Source: Shewanella sp. AS1
GTDB taxonomy: Bacteria > Pseudomonadota > Gammaproteobacteria > Enterobacterales > Shewanellaceae
Assembly: GCF_021412565.1 (NCBI RefSeq)
Contig: NZ_JAKCLJ010000002.1
Coordinates: 124,001-188,000 of the forward strand
Direction of reading: 5' to 3'
Length of the DNA: 64,000 nucleotides
Shown piece by piece: positions 42,797-50,631 of this stretch. Each line of letters opens with the position of its first letter. The stretch's first letter is position 1. Both the position numbers and the translations under genes were made by a program. Below the pieces are notes generated by a model. The model saw nothing but the letters and a program-made list of their open reading frames with translations, was not told the origin of the DNA and searched no databases.

Positions 42797-45055
42797 CTAA
42801 CCGGGGATACTTTTGGGCACAGCTCTGGTGATAGTTCTGGAGTTAGTTCTGGAGTTAGTTCTGGAATCAGGGCTGACGCCAGCTCTAGCATTAGCAACAG
42901 ACTGAGCCACCAAAAACTGACTAAAATCCGCTTCTCTTAACGCAGGGCTATACAAAAAACCCTGGGCATGATGGCAATGCAGCTTAGAGAGAAACTGCTC
43001 CTGCTCTATGGTTTCAACCCCTTCGGCCGTCAATGAGATATTTAACGCCGAGGCCATTGCAATAATGGCGCTGACAATTTCACGGCTCTCCGGGCTGATA
43101 CTGAGATCGGAAATAAACGAGCGATCAATTTTCAATTTAGAGATAGGGAACTGCTTTAGATAACGCATAGAGCTGTAACCCGTGCCAAAGTCATCGATGG
43201 CTAAGCCCACACCTAATTCGGCTAACTCCTTGCAAAGGTTAGTCGCATAGATGATATCTTCCATCAGCTCAGTTTCTGTGATCTCTAAGATCAGGGTTCT
43301 GGGTTTAATGCGATAACGCGTGATGAGCTTCCATACCTGATCATAGAGGTTAGTGCTGAAAAATTGCTGAGCTGACACATTCACATGCATGGAGATATTC
43401 AGATCATGGCGCTGCCACAGATTCAGCTGTTTGCAGGCCGACTCCAGCACCCATTCACCGATGCTATTTATAATCCCCGATTGCTCGGCAATTTCAATAA
43501 ACGCGCCGGGATATAAGATCCCTCTCTTAGGATGATGCCAACGTATTAATGCTTCGGCACCGATATACTGCTTTGACTGTAGATCTTTGAGCGGCTGATA
43601 ATAAAGTTCAAACTCCCGCCCTTTAAGGGCTGACTGAAGTTCCCTCTCTATCTGGGCGCTCTCTTTGAATGATTTGAGCAAGGCATAATTAAAAACCTGA
43701 ATCAACTCACCCTGTTTCTGTTTAGCATACTGCAGCGCAATATCGGTGCAAGTCAGTGGGGAGAACTGTTGCTCTAAAGATGCTAATGAGACTATGGCAA
43801 GCACAGGTTTGACATCAAATCCTTCTCTGCCAATCAGCACAGGAAGACTCAACTGCTGATAGAGACGTTGAATAAATCGCTCGTATAGCTGTTTCTCATC
43901 AAGATCCCCGGCGCCATGAATCACCAAGGCAAACTCATCACTCCCAACACGGGCGAGTAGATCGGTATGGTTTACACTAGCGAAATGTTTTAAGCGCCTG
44001 GCGATTTCAACGAGAAGCTGATCACCCTTCCCATGACCATAACTGTCGTTAAAGCGCTTGAAACCTTTAAGGTCAATCAAAATAAGATGACCGGAATCTT
44101 GATGCTCCAACGCCTGATTAAAGTAACTTCGGTTGTATAACCCAGTTAAAGCGCAACGCCAAGCCAAACGCTCAAGCTCATCCTGATTCTTACGCTCATC
44201 GGAGCAATCTTCTACCGTGATCAACGCATAATCATTGCCGCGCTTTGTGGTGAATGGCCGCGCATTATATCGAACCCAGTACTGTGAGCCGTCTGGGCGT
44301 GTCATCTGGGCTTCACGCTTAACCGCTTGATGAGACTTGATAAGGGATAATGCGCTATAAGCCTCTTGCGGCGACTGCTTGAAAAAATCAAGTTCAGTGA
44401 CTGGCCTGCCTAAGACCTTTTGCTCTGAAATGCCGGAAATAGTGTGATATGCCCCATTCACATACTCGACAATATCGGTATTGAGGTTTAACACCATGCT
44501 CACTTGTTCTGAATGCTCGATCGCCTGATGAAATAACGTCAAACGTTCATCAGTCTCGTAGGCCCTTTGGGTTGCCAGTGTCAGGGCTAACTGATCGGCT
44601 ACTTGTGCTGCAATGTGGATTTCGCTTTCGCTCCAGCCCCGGGGATCACTACTCTCAAGAAATAGTACGCCTTCGAGGTGGCCATTGATGCGAATCGCCA
44701 CATCCAGGGCGCTCTTGATCTGCTTTTGGGAAAAGTAGTTGTCATAAAGGCAATTGAGTCTGGCGTCGGTTGCCACATCAAGGGCGTCAATCACCCTGCG
44801 CAGCTTTAACTCATCGAGATACTCACTGCAGTCACTTGGCCTTGGACGGATAACATCAACGCTGCCACCTTGATGAGCGATTTGGTCGATAAGATTGTTT
44901 TCGATGGAAAAGACACAAACACCTGCATAGGTGAGCATCAATTGCTCGTTCAGTAGCCGGGTACTCAATAAGGCTGTTTCGCTAAATTGGCCTTCTTGCT
45001 TCTCAACCGAATTGATGATCGATTCAAGCAAATATTGATATTTGCGCTTAACCAT
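42797..45055 (-). CDS. GAF-PAS-GGDEF-EAL protein, probable c-di-GMP phosphodiesterase
   Basis: Cyclic-di-GMP signalling protein of 752 residues with no clear membrane segment. A GAF-like domain covers about 15-165, PAS about 170-290, GGDEF about 300-460 and EAL about 470-725. The cyclase motif reads GSDEF instead of GGDEF, so cyclase activity is doubtful. The EAL domain is complete: EALIRW, HVNVSAQQF, LEITETE, DDFGTGYSS, KIDRSF and AEGVETIEQ. The C-terminus (about 727-752) is a repetitive Asn-Ser-Arg-Thr tail encoded by 12-nt units. The signal sensed by GAF/PAS is unknown. It is convergent with the ychJ-like gene. Confidence 0.9.
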   Translation of the reverse strand: MVKRKYQYLLESIINSVEKQEGQFSETALLSTRLLNEQLMLTYAGVCVFSIENNLIDQIAHQGGSVDVIRPRPSDCSEYLDELKLRRVIDALDVATDARLNCLYDNYFSQKQIKSALDVAIRINGHLEGVLFLESSDPRGWSESEIHIAAQVADQLALTLATQRAYETDERLTLFHQAIEHSEQVSMVLNLNTDIVEYVNGAYHTISGISEQKVLGRPVTELDFFKQSPQEAYSALSLIKSHQAVKREAQMTRPDGSQYWVRYNARPFTTKRGNDYALITVEDCSDERKNQDELERLAWRCALTGLYNRSYFNQALEHQDSGHLILIDLKGFKRFNDSYGHGKGDQLLVEIARRLKHFASVNHTDLLARVGSDEFALVIHGAGDLDEKQLYERFIQRLYQQLSLPVLIGREGFDVKPVLAIVSLASLEQQFSPLTCTDIALQYAKQKQGELIQVFNYALLKSFKESAQIERELQSALKGREFELYYQPLKDLQSKQYIGAEALIRWHHPKRGILYPGAFIEIAEQSGIINSIGEWVLESACKQLNLWQRHDLNISMHVNVSAQQFFSTNLYDQVWKLITRYRIKPRTLILEITETELMEDIIYATNLCKELAELGVGLAIDDFGTGYSSMRYLKQFPISKLKIDRSFISDLSISPESREIVSAIIAMASALNISLTAEGVETIEQEQFLSKLHCHHAQGFLYSPALREADFSQFLVAQSVANARAGVSPDSRTNSRTNSRTITRAVPKSIPG
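42816..42887. repeat. 12-nt tandem array at the 3' end of the EAL gene
   Basis: Six 12-nt units on the plus strand (for example GAGTTAGTTCTG twice at 42840-42863); their complement CAGAACTAACTC matches the array in the ychJ-like gene. In the EAL gene the frame gives NSRT, not SPEL, so the likeness is at DNA level. Confidence 0.85.
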
Positions 45056-45215
45056 ATATCCCTAATCGCTGGCAGAATAAAAATCACCGCCAAAATAGTA
45101 TTTTTATATTACAGTATAACTGCTTGTTTATATTTATTATTATTACAACTTACTCTATTGCAATTTACTCTATAGCTATGCCCTTGGCTAGCCATCAAAT
45201 AATAATTATCGGTTT

Positions 45216-45506
45216 TTACAGCCCCTGCTGTAATTGAAAGATCATTTTTTCGGCGCTAAAAGCAAAAGTGAGCATCAGCCGTTGGCCACCTTCAATATCA
45301 ACGACTTCCACTTTAACACCGTCAAACTTAGCCTGAGCAGCTTTGGCAAACTCAGCAATGGCTTGCTGACTATCAGAACCCACTCTTTCTATAGTGAGCA
45401 AGGTATCATGCTCATCGATGACGGCGCCGATATCGGCATAACTGCCACAGTCGTTGCAGGTGTCATTAATCAGATCTGACTGTGCTTTCTCAATATTGTT
45501 CATCAT
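45216..45506 (-). CDS. DUF406 (YfcZ/YiiS) family protein
   Basis: A 96-residue cytoplasmic protein. The Cys pair CNDCGS near residue 17, the ADIGAVIDEHDT segment and the C-terminal LTFAFSAEKMIFQLQ match the YfcZ/YiiS group, which I recognise by this ending. Function is not known. Two adjacent ATGs (45506 and 45503) could each start it. It stands alone between the EAL gene and the SO_2500-type gene, on the same strand. Confidence 0.8.
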   Translation of the reverse strand: MMNNIEKAQSDLINDTCNDCGSYADIGAVIDEHDTLLTIERVGSDSQQAIAEFAKAAQAKFDGVKVEVVDIEGGQRLMLTFAFSAEKMIFQLQQGL

Positions 45507-45593
45507 TTACACCAATGTGTTTAAGCAAATTTATGAATAATTATAGAGGGCCTGCGCAACTAAAACGAGACTGAGTGCGAGACTTTCTTCAAC

Positions 45594-46106
45594 TTATACA
45601 CAAATTGCTTTGGCCATCGTCCGCTGGGCAACTAACTGTTCTGAAAAATGTTGATCTTGGTCAAAATAGGTAGCGGCGTTCACCTCCCCTTTATGGCGAG
45701 CCTGTGTCACAGGATCGCAATTGGTCAAGACTTGATGCATGTCGAGTGAATCACGGCCACGGACAACCAAGGCTTCGGGAGTTAAATAGTGCTGAAGATG
45801 AAAACCCGTCAAATTGGATGTATGACTCTGCTCTTCAAGAGAGTGATGAAAACAGGCGCTATTGTCTACCACAGCATTCAGACTGAGATCGGCAACATAA
45901 GGTTGAGGCGGTGGCAACTGAAATTTTTGCCTTAGTGCCTGCAGTTTGTTATCACACTCTTGCAGATGAAACTGCGCCATATCGCAGACATCATTTGAAA
46001 GCATAGCCAACAAAAGGGCAAACTCGCCTCGACGGGCCATACCCACAGCCTGGTTAAGTCTGGTTCCCAGATTGACTTCATTGATCAATAACTGATTGCT
46101 TTGCAT
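45594..46106 (-). CDS. Conserved protein, probably VC2046/SO_2500 family
   Basis: A 170-residue protein without signal peptide or membrane segment, mostly helical at the start (NLGTRLNQAVGMARRGEFALLLAMLSNDV), followed by a Gln/His-rich part. Its position just ahead of the tRNA-Tyr cluster and behind pykA-fadE-smrA is what I expect for the Shewanella SO_2500 group. I can see no catalytic motif, and its function is unknown. Confidence 0.65.
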   Translation of the reverse strand: MQSNQLLINEVNLGTRLNQAVGMARRGEFALLLAMLSNDVCDMAQFHLQECDNKLQALRQKFQLPPPQPYVADLSLNAVVDNSACFHHSLEEQSHTSNLTGFHLQHYLTPEALVVRGRDSLDMHQVLTNCDPVTQARHKGEVNAATYFDQDQHFSEQLVAQRTMAKAICV

Positions 46107-46187
46107 AAAAAAACAACAATAAAAATGTCTGTTGTCACTTAATCGACCATTTAACGCATTTCTTTAGGAATATTTTGAATTTCGGCC

Positions 46188-46216
46188 TTTACACTCGCAC
46201 CGTTTCTGTCTACTAT
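46188..46216 (+). promoter_or_regulatory. Promoter of the tRNA-Tyr cluster
   Basis: TTTACA (46188-46193) and TACTAT (46211-46216) are 17 nt apart, followed by the GC-rich discriminator GGCCGCCGC, a feature of stable-RNA promoters under stringent control. The first tRNA starts 16 nt after the -10 box. Confidence 0.7.
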
Positions 46217-46231
46217 GGCCGCCGCAATTAA

Positions 46232-46316
46232 GGAGGGGTTCCCGAGTGGCCAAAGGGATCAGACTGTAAATCTGACGGCTCCGCCTTCGAAGGTTCGAAT
46301 CCTTCTCCCTCCACCA
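46232..46316 (+). tRNA. tRNA-Tyr (GTA), copy 1
   Basis: 85-nt class II tRNA with long variable arm; acceptor GGAGGGG pairs with CTCCCTCC, anticodon GTA at 46266-46268, T-arm GGTTCGAATCC, and CCA encoded at 46314-46316. Very like E. coli tRNA-Tyr. Confidence 0.98.
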
Positions 46317-46354
46317 TTTGCGCCAAAGTGCTAAGATATTGATAAAGATATGTT

Positions 46355-46439
46355 GGAGGGGTTCCCGAGTGGCCAAAGGGATCAGACTGTAAATCTGACG
46401 GCTCCGCCTTCGAAGGTTCGAATCCTTCTCCCTCCACCA
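46355..46439 (+). tRNA. tRNA-Tyr (GTA), copy 2
   Basis: Identical in sequence to copy 1, 38 nt downstream of it. Anticodon GTA at 46389-46391, encoded CCA at 46437-46439. Confidence 0.98.
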
Positions 46440-46479
46440 CTTTATCTTGCTTAACACTGGGTTAGAAATCACTATCTGT

Positions 46480-46564
46480 GGAGGGGTTCCCGAGTGGCCA
46501 AAGGGATCAGACTGTAAATCTGACGGCTCCGCCTTCGAAGGTTCGAATCCTTCTCCCTCCACCA
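46480..46564 (+). tRNA. tRNA-Tyr (GTA), copy 3
   Basis: Third identical copy, after a 40-nt spacer. Anticodon GTA at 46514-46516, encoded CCA at 46562-46564. A T-rich tract follows directly (46565-46578) and may help end the transcript. Confidence 0.98.
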
Positions 46565-46820
46565 TTTCTCTCTTTTTCCTCGCGTCACTTCCAACATATT
46601 TTAACCGTTTCTCAGCTTTTCTGATCAAGCAAGCTTATCTGTATGATCCACTTTCTCATTGGTATCTCGCCTCAATAAAACAGTTCAATCTGCCCCCTAT
46701 TACCGAACTAGATTTATGGTTATAATCCATAACCAGATGCTATATTGCCGTGGCACACATAATAACAACACCAAGATCAATACGAATAACAACAAGAAAC
46801 GGCAACATAAGGAAGAGGTA

Positions 46821-47882
46821 ATGGATCAGCTCTGGGTTAATCAGGCCATTGAAAAAATTGAAGCCGACTATCAGCGAAGTGCTGATACCCACTTAATTAA
46901 ACTCGATATCCCCTGTCTAACCGATATCGATATCTACTTGAAAGATGAAAGTACCCACCCCACTGGCAGCCTGAAACACAGACTGGCCCGCTCACTTTTT
47001 CTATATGGTTTATGTAACGGCTGGATAAAAAAAGATACCCCGATTATCGAGTCATCCAGTGGCAGTACTGCGGTTTCCGAAGCCTATTTTGCCCGGTTGC
47101 TGGGACTGCCTTTTATTGCTGTGATGCCCAAAAGTACCGCCAAGAGGAAGATCCAGCAGATCGAATTTTACGGTGCAAAATGCCATTTTGTGAATCATTC
47201 CAGCGAGATTTACGCCGAATCCCAGCGCCTGGCCGATGAACTTTCGGGCCACTATATGGATCAGTTTACCTACGCAGAACGAGCCACAGACTGGCGGGGT
47301 AATAACAATATCGCCAACTCTATTTTTGAGCAGATGCAAAGAGAACCTCACCCGGTGCCGAGCTGGATTGTCATGAGCCCAGGCACAGGGGGCACCTCGG
47401 CCACTATAGGCCGTTATATCCGCTATCAACGTGAAACGACTAAGCTGTTAGTGGTCGATCCTGAGCATTCGGTGTTTTTTGACTATTACCATCAAGGCGA
47501 CAGCAGCCTCACTTGCACTCAGGGCAGCAAAATCGAGGGCATTGGGCGCCCAAGGGTCGAACCCTCCTTTATTCCGGGTGTGGTGGATGAGATGATCAAA
47601 GTGAAAGATGCTGCATCAATCGCCACTATCTACTGGCTGGAGAGGCTTATCGGCAGAAAAGCCGGTCCCTCCACTGGCACCAATCTCTACGGTGCTTTAA
47701 AGCTGGCCACTCAGATGAAAGCAAGAGGTGAGAAAGGCTCTATCGTCACCCTGCTATGTGATGGTGGTGAACGTTATCTGGACACTTACTATAACGAGCA
47801 GTGGGTGAACTGCAATATCGGCGATATCGGTCACTATCAGGCAGAGTTAGAAGCCTTTAATAAAACAGGTCAGCTTGGCTGA
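46821..47882 (+). CDS. PLP-dependent cysteine synthase-family enzyme
   Basis: Fold type II PLP enzyme of 353 residues. I use the ATG at 46821, preceded by AGGAAGAGG; the open frame reaches back to 46659 over sequence without a ribosome site. Lys52 in PTGSLKHR is the predicted Schiff-base residue, [10 protein letters not shown] resembles the substrate loop and [12 protein letters not shown] is the phosphate-binding loop. The sequence departs from CysK/CysM and is nearer to the group that includes cysteine desulfhydrases, so either cysteine synthesis or breakdown is possible. No cysteine-biosynthesis genes adjoin it. Confidence 0.83.
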   Translation: MDQLWVNQAIEKIEADYQRSADTHLIKLDIPCLTDIDIYLKDESTHPTGSLKHRLARSLFLYGLCNGWIKKDTPIIESSSGSTAVSEAYFARLLGLPFIAVMPKSTAKRKIQQIEFYGAKCHFVNHSSEIYAESQRLADELSGHYMDQFTYAERATDWRGNNNIANSIFEQMQREPHPVPSWIVMSPGTGGTSATIGRYIRYQRETTKLLVVDPEHSVFFDYYHQGDSSLTCTQGSKIEGIGRPRVEPSFIPGVVDEMIKVKDAASIATIYWLERLIGRKAGPSTGTNLYGALKLATQMKARGEKGSIVTLLCDGGERYLDTYYNEQWVNCNIGDIGHYQAELEAFNKTGQLG

Positions 47883-47898
47883 AGTGAATATTGAGATC

Positions 47899-47926
47899 AA
47901 AAAGGGCTGCAGTTGCAGCCCTTTTC
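47899..47926. terminator. Bidirectional terminator between the PLP enzyme gene and queE
   Basis: GGGCTGC pairs with GCAGCCC, flanked by A and T runs, between convergent genes. Confidence 0.9.
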
Positions 47927-48594
47927 TAATCGATATTCAAATATTTATGCGTCTGTATCGATAAGCGCCAATTACGCTCGATACAGGTTTTCATCGCCAG
48001 CTCAGTTGCACGCGGCTTTTGACTGATAGGCTGCAAACAGATGGTTTTATTGCTCAGCTCCAGCGGCTTAAGCAAGTCATCTAACTCATCGATATGTTTT
48101 TGTATCGCAACCGGATGTTTAATCTCATTGGCTCGCTCCAGAGCCTGGGTAAGCACGGCATAGCCGCCTTTCATATTGACTTTCGGTGACACTGTTACCC
48201 AAGTTTGCTCATCACAATGCACCTCGAATGTGCCACTGGTTTCAATCTGACACTGGTATCCCTGCGCGGTGAACAGTTGCGTTAAGGCGGTGAGATCGTA
48301 CAGACAAGGTTCGCCACCGGTGATCACTATATGCTTAGCTGTAAAGCCTTTACGTTTGAGCTCATCTAACAGCTGCTCAGCACTCAGCTCTGCCCAGCGC
48401 CCTACTTCACCATCCACCTGAATGACCTGCTGCGGCTCGACTCGGTTTTCAATGAGTTTCTCCCAGGTATGGCGAGTATCACACCAAGGACAACCCACAG
48501 GGCAGCCTTGTAACCTCACAAAAATAGCGGGGGCGCCAGTGAAGACGCCTTCGCCTTGTATGGTTTCAAATACTTCATTTACGGGATACTTCAT
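47926..48594 (-). CDS. queE: 7-carboxy-7-deazaguanine synthase (radical SAM)
   Basis: Forms 7-carboxy-7-deazaguanine in queuosine biosynthesis. It has 222 residues. The cluster-binding cysteines are Cys31, Cys35 and Cys38 (GCPVGCPWCDTRHTW), with ETIQGEGVFTG before them and the SAM motif VITGGEPCL near 92. It is divergent from queC across a 173-nt spacer in which I see no riboswitch. The product acts on QueC. Confidence 0.95.
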   Translation of the reverse strand: MKYPVNEVFETIQGEGVFTGAPAIFVRLQGCPVGCPWCDTRHTWEKLIENRVEPQQVIQVDGEVGRWAELSAEQLLDELKRKGFTAKHIVITGGEPCLYDLTALTQLFTAQGYQCQIETSGTFEVHCDEQTWVTVSPKVNMKGGYAVLTQALERANEIKHPVAIQKHIDELDDLLKPLELSNKTICLQPISQKPRATELAMKTCIERNWRLSIQTHKYLNID

Positions 48595-48767
48595 TATCTA
48601 CCTCATCCTAGTGGGTCGGCTTTTATAGAGGATTTTTCTCGGCCAAGCAAGTTTTTCAATCACCTTATAGATCAAGTATTAGTAGGATCGCACCTCAAAA
48701 GCGAAGAAATTGGCAAGCTGGCCGCTGTCAGTTAAACTATCGAAAATTCAGACTATCATAGATCATT

Positions 48768-49454
48768 ATGCCCAATATCGCCGTTGTCGTTTTTAGTGGA
48801 GGGCAAGACTCCACCACTTGCCTGATTCAAGCCATTAACCAATTCGATGAAGTTCACGCCATCACCTTCGATTATGGCCAACGCCACCGTCAGGAGATTG
48901 AGATAGCCAAAGAGTTAGGCCAAAAATTGGGCGTCGCCAGCCATAAAGTGCTGGATGTGACTGTGCTCAATGAACTAGCGATCTCGGCGTTAACCCGTGA
49001 CGCGATTCCGGTCTCAAATGAATTGATGGAGAACGGCTTGCCCAATACCTTTGTGCCAGGTCGTAATATTCTATTTTTAACCCTGGCCGGGATCTACGCA
49101 TACCAGATAGGCGCACAGACAGTGATCACTGGCGTGTGTGAAACAGACTTTTCAGGCTATCCAGATTGCCGTGATCAATTTATCAAAGCGATGCAAAATG
49201 CGCTTGAACAAGGGATGGACCGAAAACTGACCATCTCAACCCCATTAATGTGGCTCAATAAGGCACAAACTTGGGCCTTAGCGGACAGGTATCAGAGCCT
49301 TGAATTGGTCAGGGATGAGACCCTCACCTGCTATAACGGGATTAAAGGTTCAGGCTGTGGAACTTGCCCTGCCTGTATATTACGCAGCAAAGGGTTAAAC
49401 GACTACCTAGACAATAAGACCAGCATACAAGCCGAATTAGACAATCAAAACTAA
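48768..49454 (+). CDS. queC: 7-cyano-7-deazaguanine synthase
   Basis: ATP-dependent conversion of 7-carboxy-7-deazaguanine to preQ0. It has 228 residues. The PP-loop [11 protein letters not shown] begins at residue 9 and a zinc-binding cysteine set closes the protein ([16 protein letters not shown]). The rhombosortase gene follows after 6 nt, suggesting co-transcription although the functions are unrelated. Confidence 0.96.
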   Translation: MPNIAVVVFSGGQDSTTCLIQAINQFDEVHAITFDYGQRHRQEIEIAKELGQKLGVASHKVLDVTVLNELAISALTRDAIPVSNELMENGLPNTFVPGRNILFLTLAGIYAYQIGAQTVITGVCETDFSGYPDCRDQFIKAMQNALEQGMDRKLTISTPLMWLNKAQTWALADRYQSLELVRDETLTCYNGIKGSGCGTCPACILRSKGLNDYLDNKTSIQAELDNQN

Positions 49455-49460
49455 ACCAGC

Positions 49461-50045
49461 ATGATCCATAAACTCAAATCGACTGCCACCCCCTATAGCG
49501 TGGTGGCATTTATCAGCCTGTTGTGTGTCACTCTCTTCATTATTCAGCTTGAGGGTCAACTTGGTTACCGCCGTAGCGCCATCAGTCATGGTGAGTGGTG
49601 GCGTCTGTTTAGCGGAAATTTACTGCACACCAATGCCCTGCATCTTTTGATGAACCTAGCGGGTCTGTGGGTGATAAGCTTTCTACATGAGAACCACTAC
49701 AGGCTGGCAAATTTCAGCCTAATTTTCATCTTGCTCGGCCTGCTGCAAGGCATAGGCTTATATCTCTTCTTCCCCGCCCTTGGAGCCTATGTCGGCCTAA
49801 GCGGATTGCTTCATGGCCTGTTTACCTATGGCGCACTTAGGGATATTCAGTCTGGGATACGCTCGGGTTACCTGCTCTTGGTGGGAGTTTGCGCCAAAGT
49901 GCTCTATGAGCAGGTTTATGGTGCCAGCGAGCAGATCACTCAGATGATCAATGCCCGTGTTGCTACCGAGGCGCATCTGGTCGGTGTGATCAGTGGGATC
50001 CTGCTCTTTATTCTGTTTAGATTGGTAAGACGCCTGACTCACTGA
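49461..50045 (+). CDS. rrtA: Rhombosortase (rhomboid-family intramembrane protease)
   Basis: Inner-membrane serine protease predicted to process proteins with a C-terminal GlyGly-CTERM signal. It has 194 residues and about six membrane segments. The dyad is Ser114 in YVGLSGLLHG and His172 in TEAHLVGVISG, and GNLLHTNALHLLMNLAGLW is the conserved second segment. Short length and these motifs match rhombosortase rather than GlpG. No protein in this window shows a GlyGly-CTERM tail, so its substrates are elsewhere. Its last 7 nt overlap the 3' end of the convergent gene. Confidence 0.88.
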   Translation: MIHKLKSTATPYSVVAFISLLCVTLFIIQLEGQLGYRRSAISHGEWWRLFSGNLLHTNALHLLMNLAGLWVISFLHENHYRLANFSLIFILLGLLQGIGLYLFFPALGAYVGLSGLLHGLFTYGALRDIQSGIRSGYLLLVGVCAKVLYEQVYGASEQITQMINARVATEAHLVGVISGILLFILFRLVRRLTH

Positions 50046-50371
50046 TGAAGTTCGGCCTGAATTAAAGCTATCCACTCGTCGATATCAGCCGCAATAAACT
50101 GATAATTCTCTTTGTTGGCTAAGCTAAGCTGCATCCCATCTGGCGTGATAGGCAAGATACCCGCGCCTTTCCCCCAACAGGGCTCAACAGCGACGACCTG
50201 ACTCATCCCAATCCCATAGGGGCCGAATGGGCTCGACTTGCTGTAGGGCTCAAAACACAGCTGATGCCGGGCTAAGGTCAATACGCCATCCACTCTTATG
50301 GCACCTTTTTGAAAACTGCAAGGTGCCGTCCTGTTCAGCCCCTCTTCCATATTTAAAACATGATTTTCCAT
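50039..50371 (-). CDS. Small conserved protein of unknown function
   Basis: A 110-residue soluble protein started at the ATG at 50371 after AGGAG. A single alpha/beta domain is suggested: strands RVDGVLTLARHQLCFEP and GMSQVVAVEPCW, and a final helix IDEWIALIQAEL. This pattern recalls a PH/GRAM-like fold, but I do not recognise the family. It runs toward the rhombosortase gene and overlaps its end by 7 nt. Confidence 0.7.
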   Translation of the reverse strand: MENHVLNMEEGLNRTAPCSFQKGAIRVDGVLTLARHQLCFEPYSKSSPFGPYGIGMSQVVAVEPCWGKGAGILPITPDGMQLSLANKENYQFIAADIDEWIALIQAELHQ

Positions 50372-50517
50372 CTGCTACTCCTAAGATGCTAATTCCATTT
50401 AAATAACAGTAAAATAATTCACTGCTGCGTTATGTATACCCTAACAAATTTTCCCCGATAGTTTAACTACCACAAACAGGGACCTCAAAATAAACTGGGC
50501 ATGAAACCGGTGGAAAA

Positions 50518-50570
50518 GTGAAAAATGCGAAAATGAATTAAGCGAAAAATGAATTAGGCGAAAAGTGAAA
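50518..50570. repeat. Short tandem repeats in a spacer
   Basis: About three imperfect 14-16 nt units of the type GCGAAAAATGAATTA lie between the small conserved gene and the RND terminator. The rest of the 50372-50577 spacer shows nothing I recognise. Confidence 0.65.
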
Positions 50571-50577
50571 TAAAAAA

Positions 50578-50600
50578 GCCAACCTATGATTAAGGTTGGC
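50578..50600 (-). terminator. Terminator of the RND efflux operon
   Basis: GCCAACCT pairs with AGGTTGGC; on the minus strand the stem is followed by a T run. It lies 31 nt past the RND stop codon. Confidence 0.88.
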
Positions 50601-50631
50601 ATTTTATCTCGAGCATCAGAAGGGATTAAGG

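Noticed and set aside
46232..46564. Three 85-nt repeats with 38-40 nt spacers, resembling a short CRISPR array
   Set aside because: Each repeat folds as a tRNA-Tyr with encoded CCA, and no cas genes are present.
46164..46628. Open frames on the minus strand over the tRNA cluster with a repeated MVEGEGFEPSKAEPSD-like protein
   Set aside because: They are antisense translations of the three tRNA-Tyr genes; the protein repeat is simply the tRNA repeat, a known false gene.
48595..48767. Possible preQ1 riboswitch in the queE-queC spacer
   Set aside because: I found no preQ1-type hairpin with the A-rich tail; the spacer looks like an ordinary divergent promoter region.
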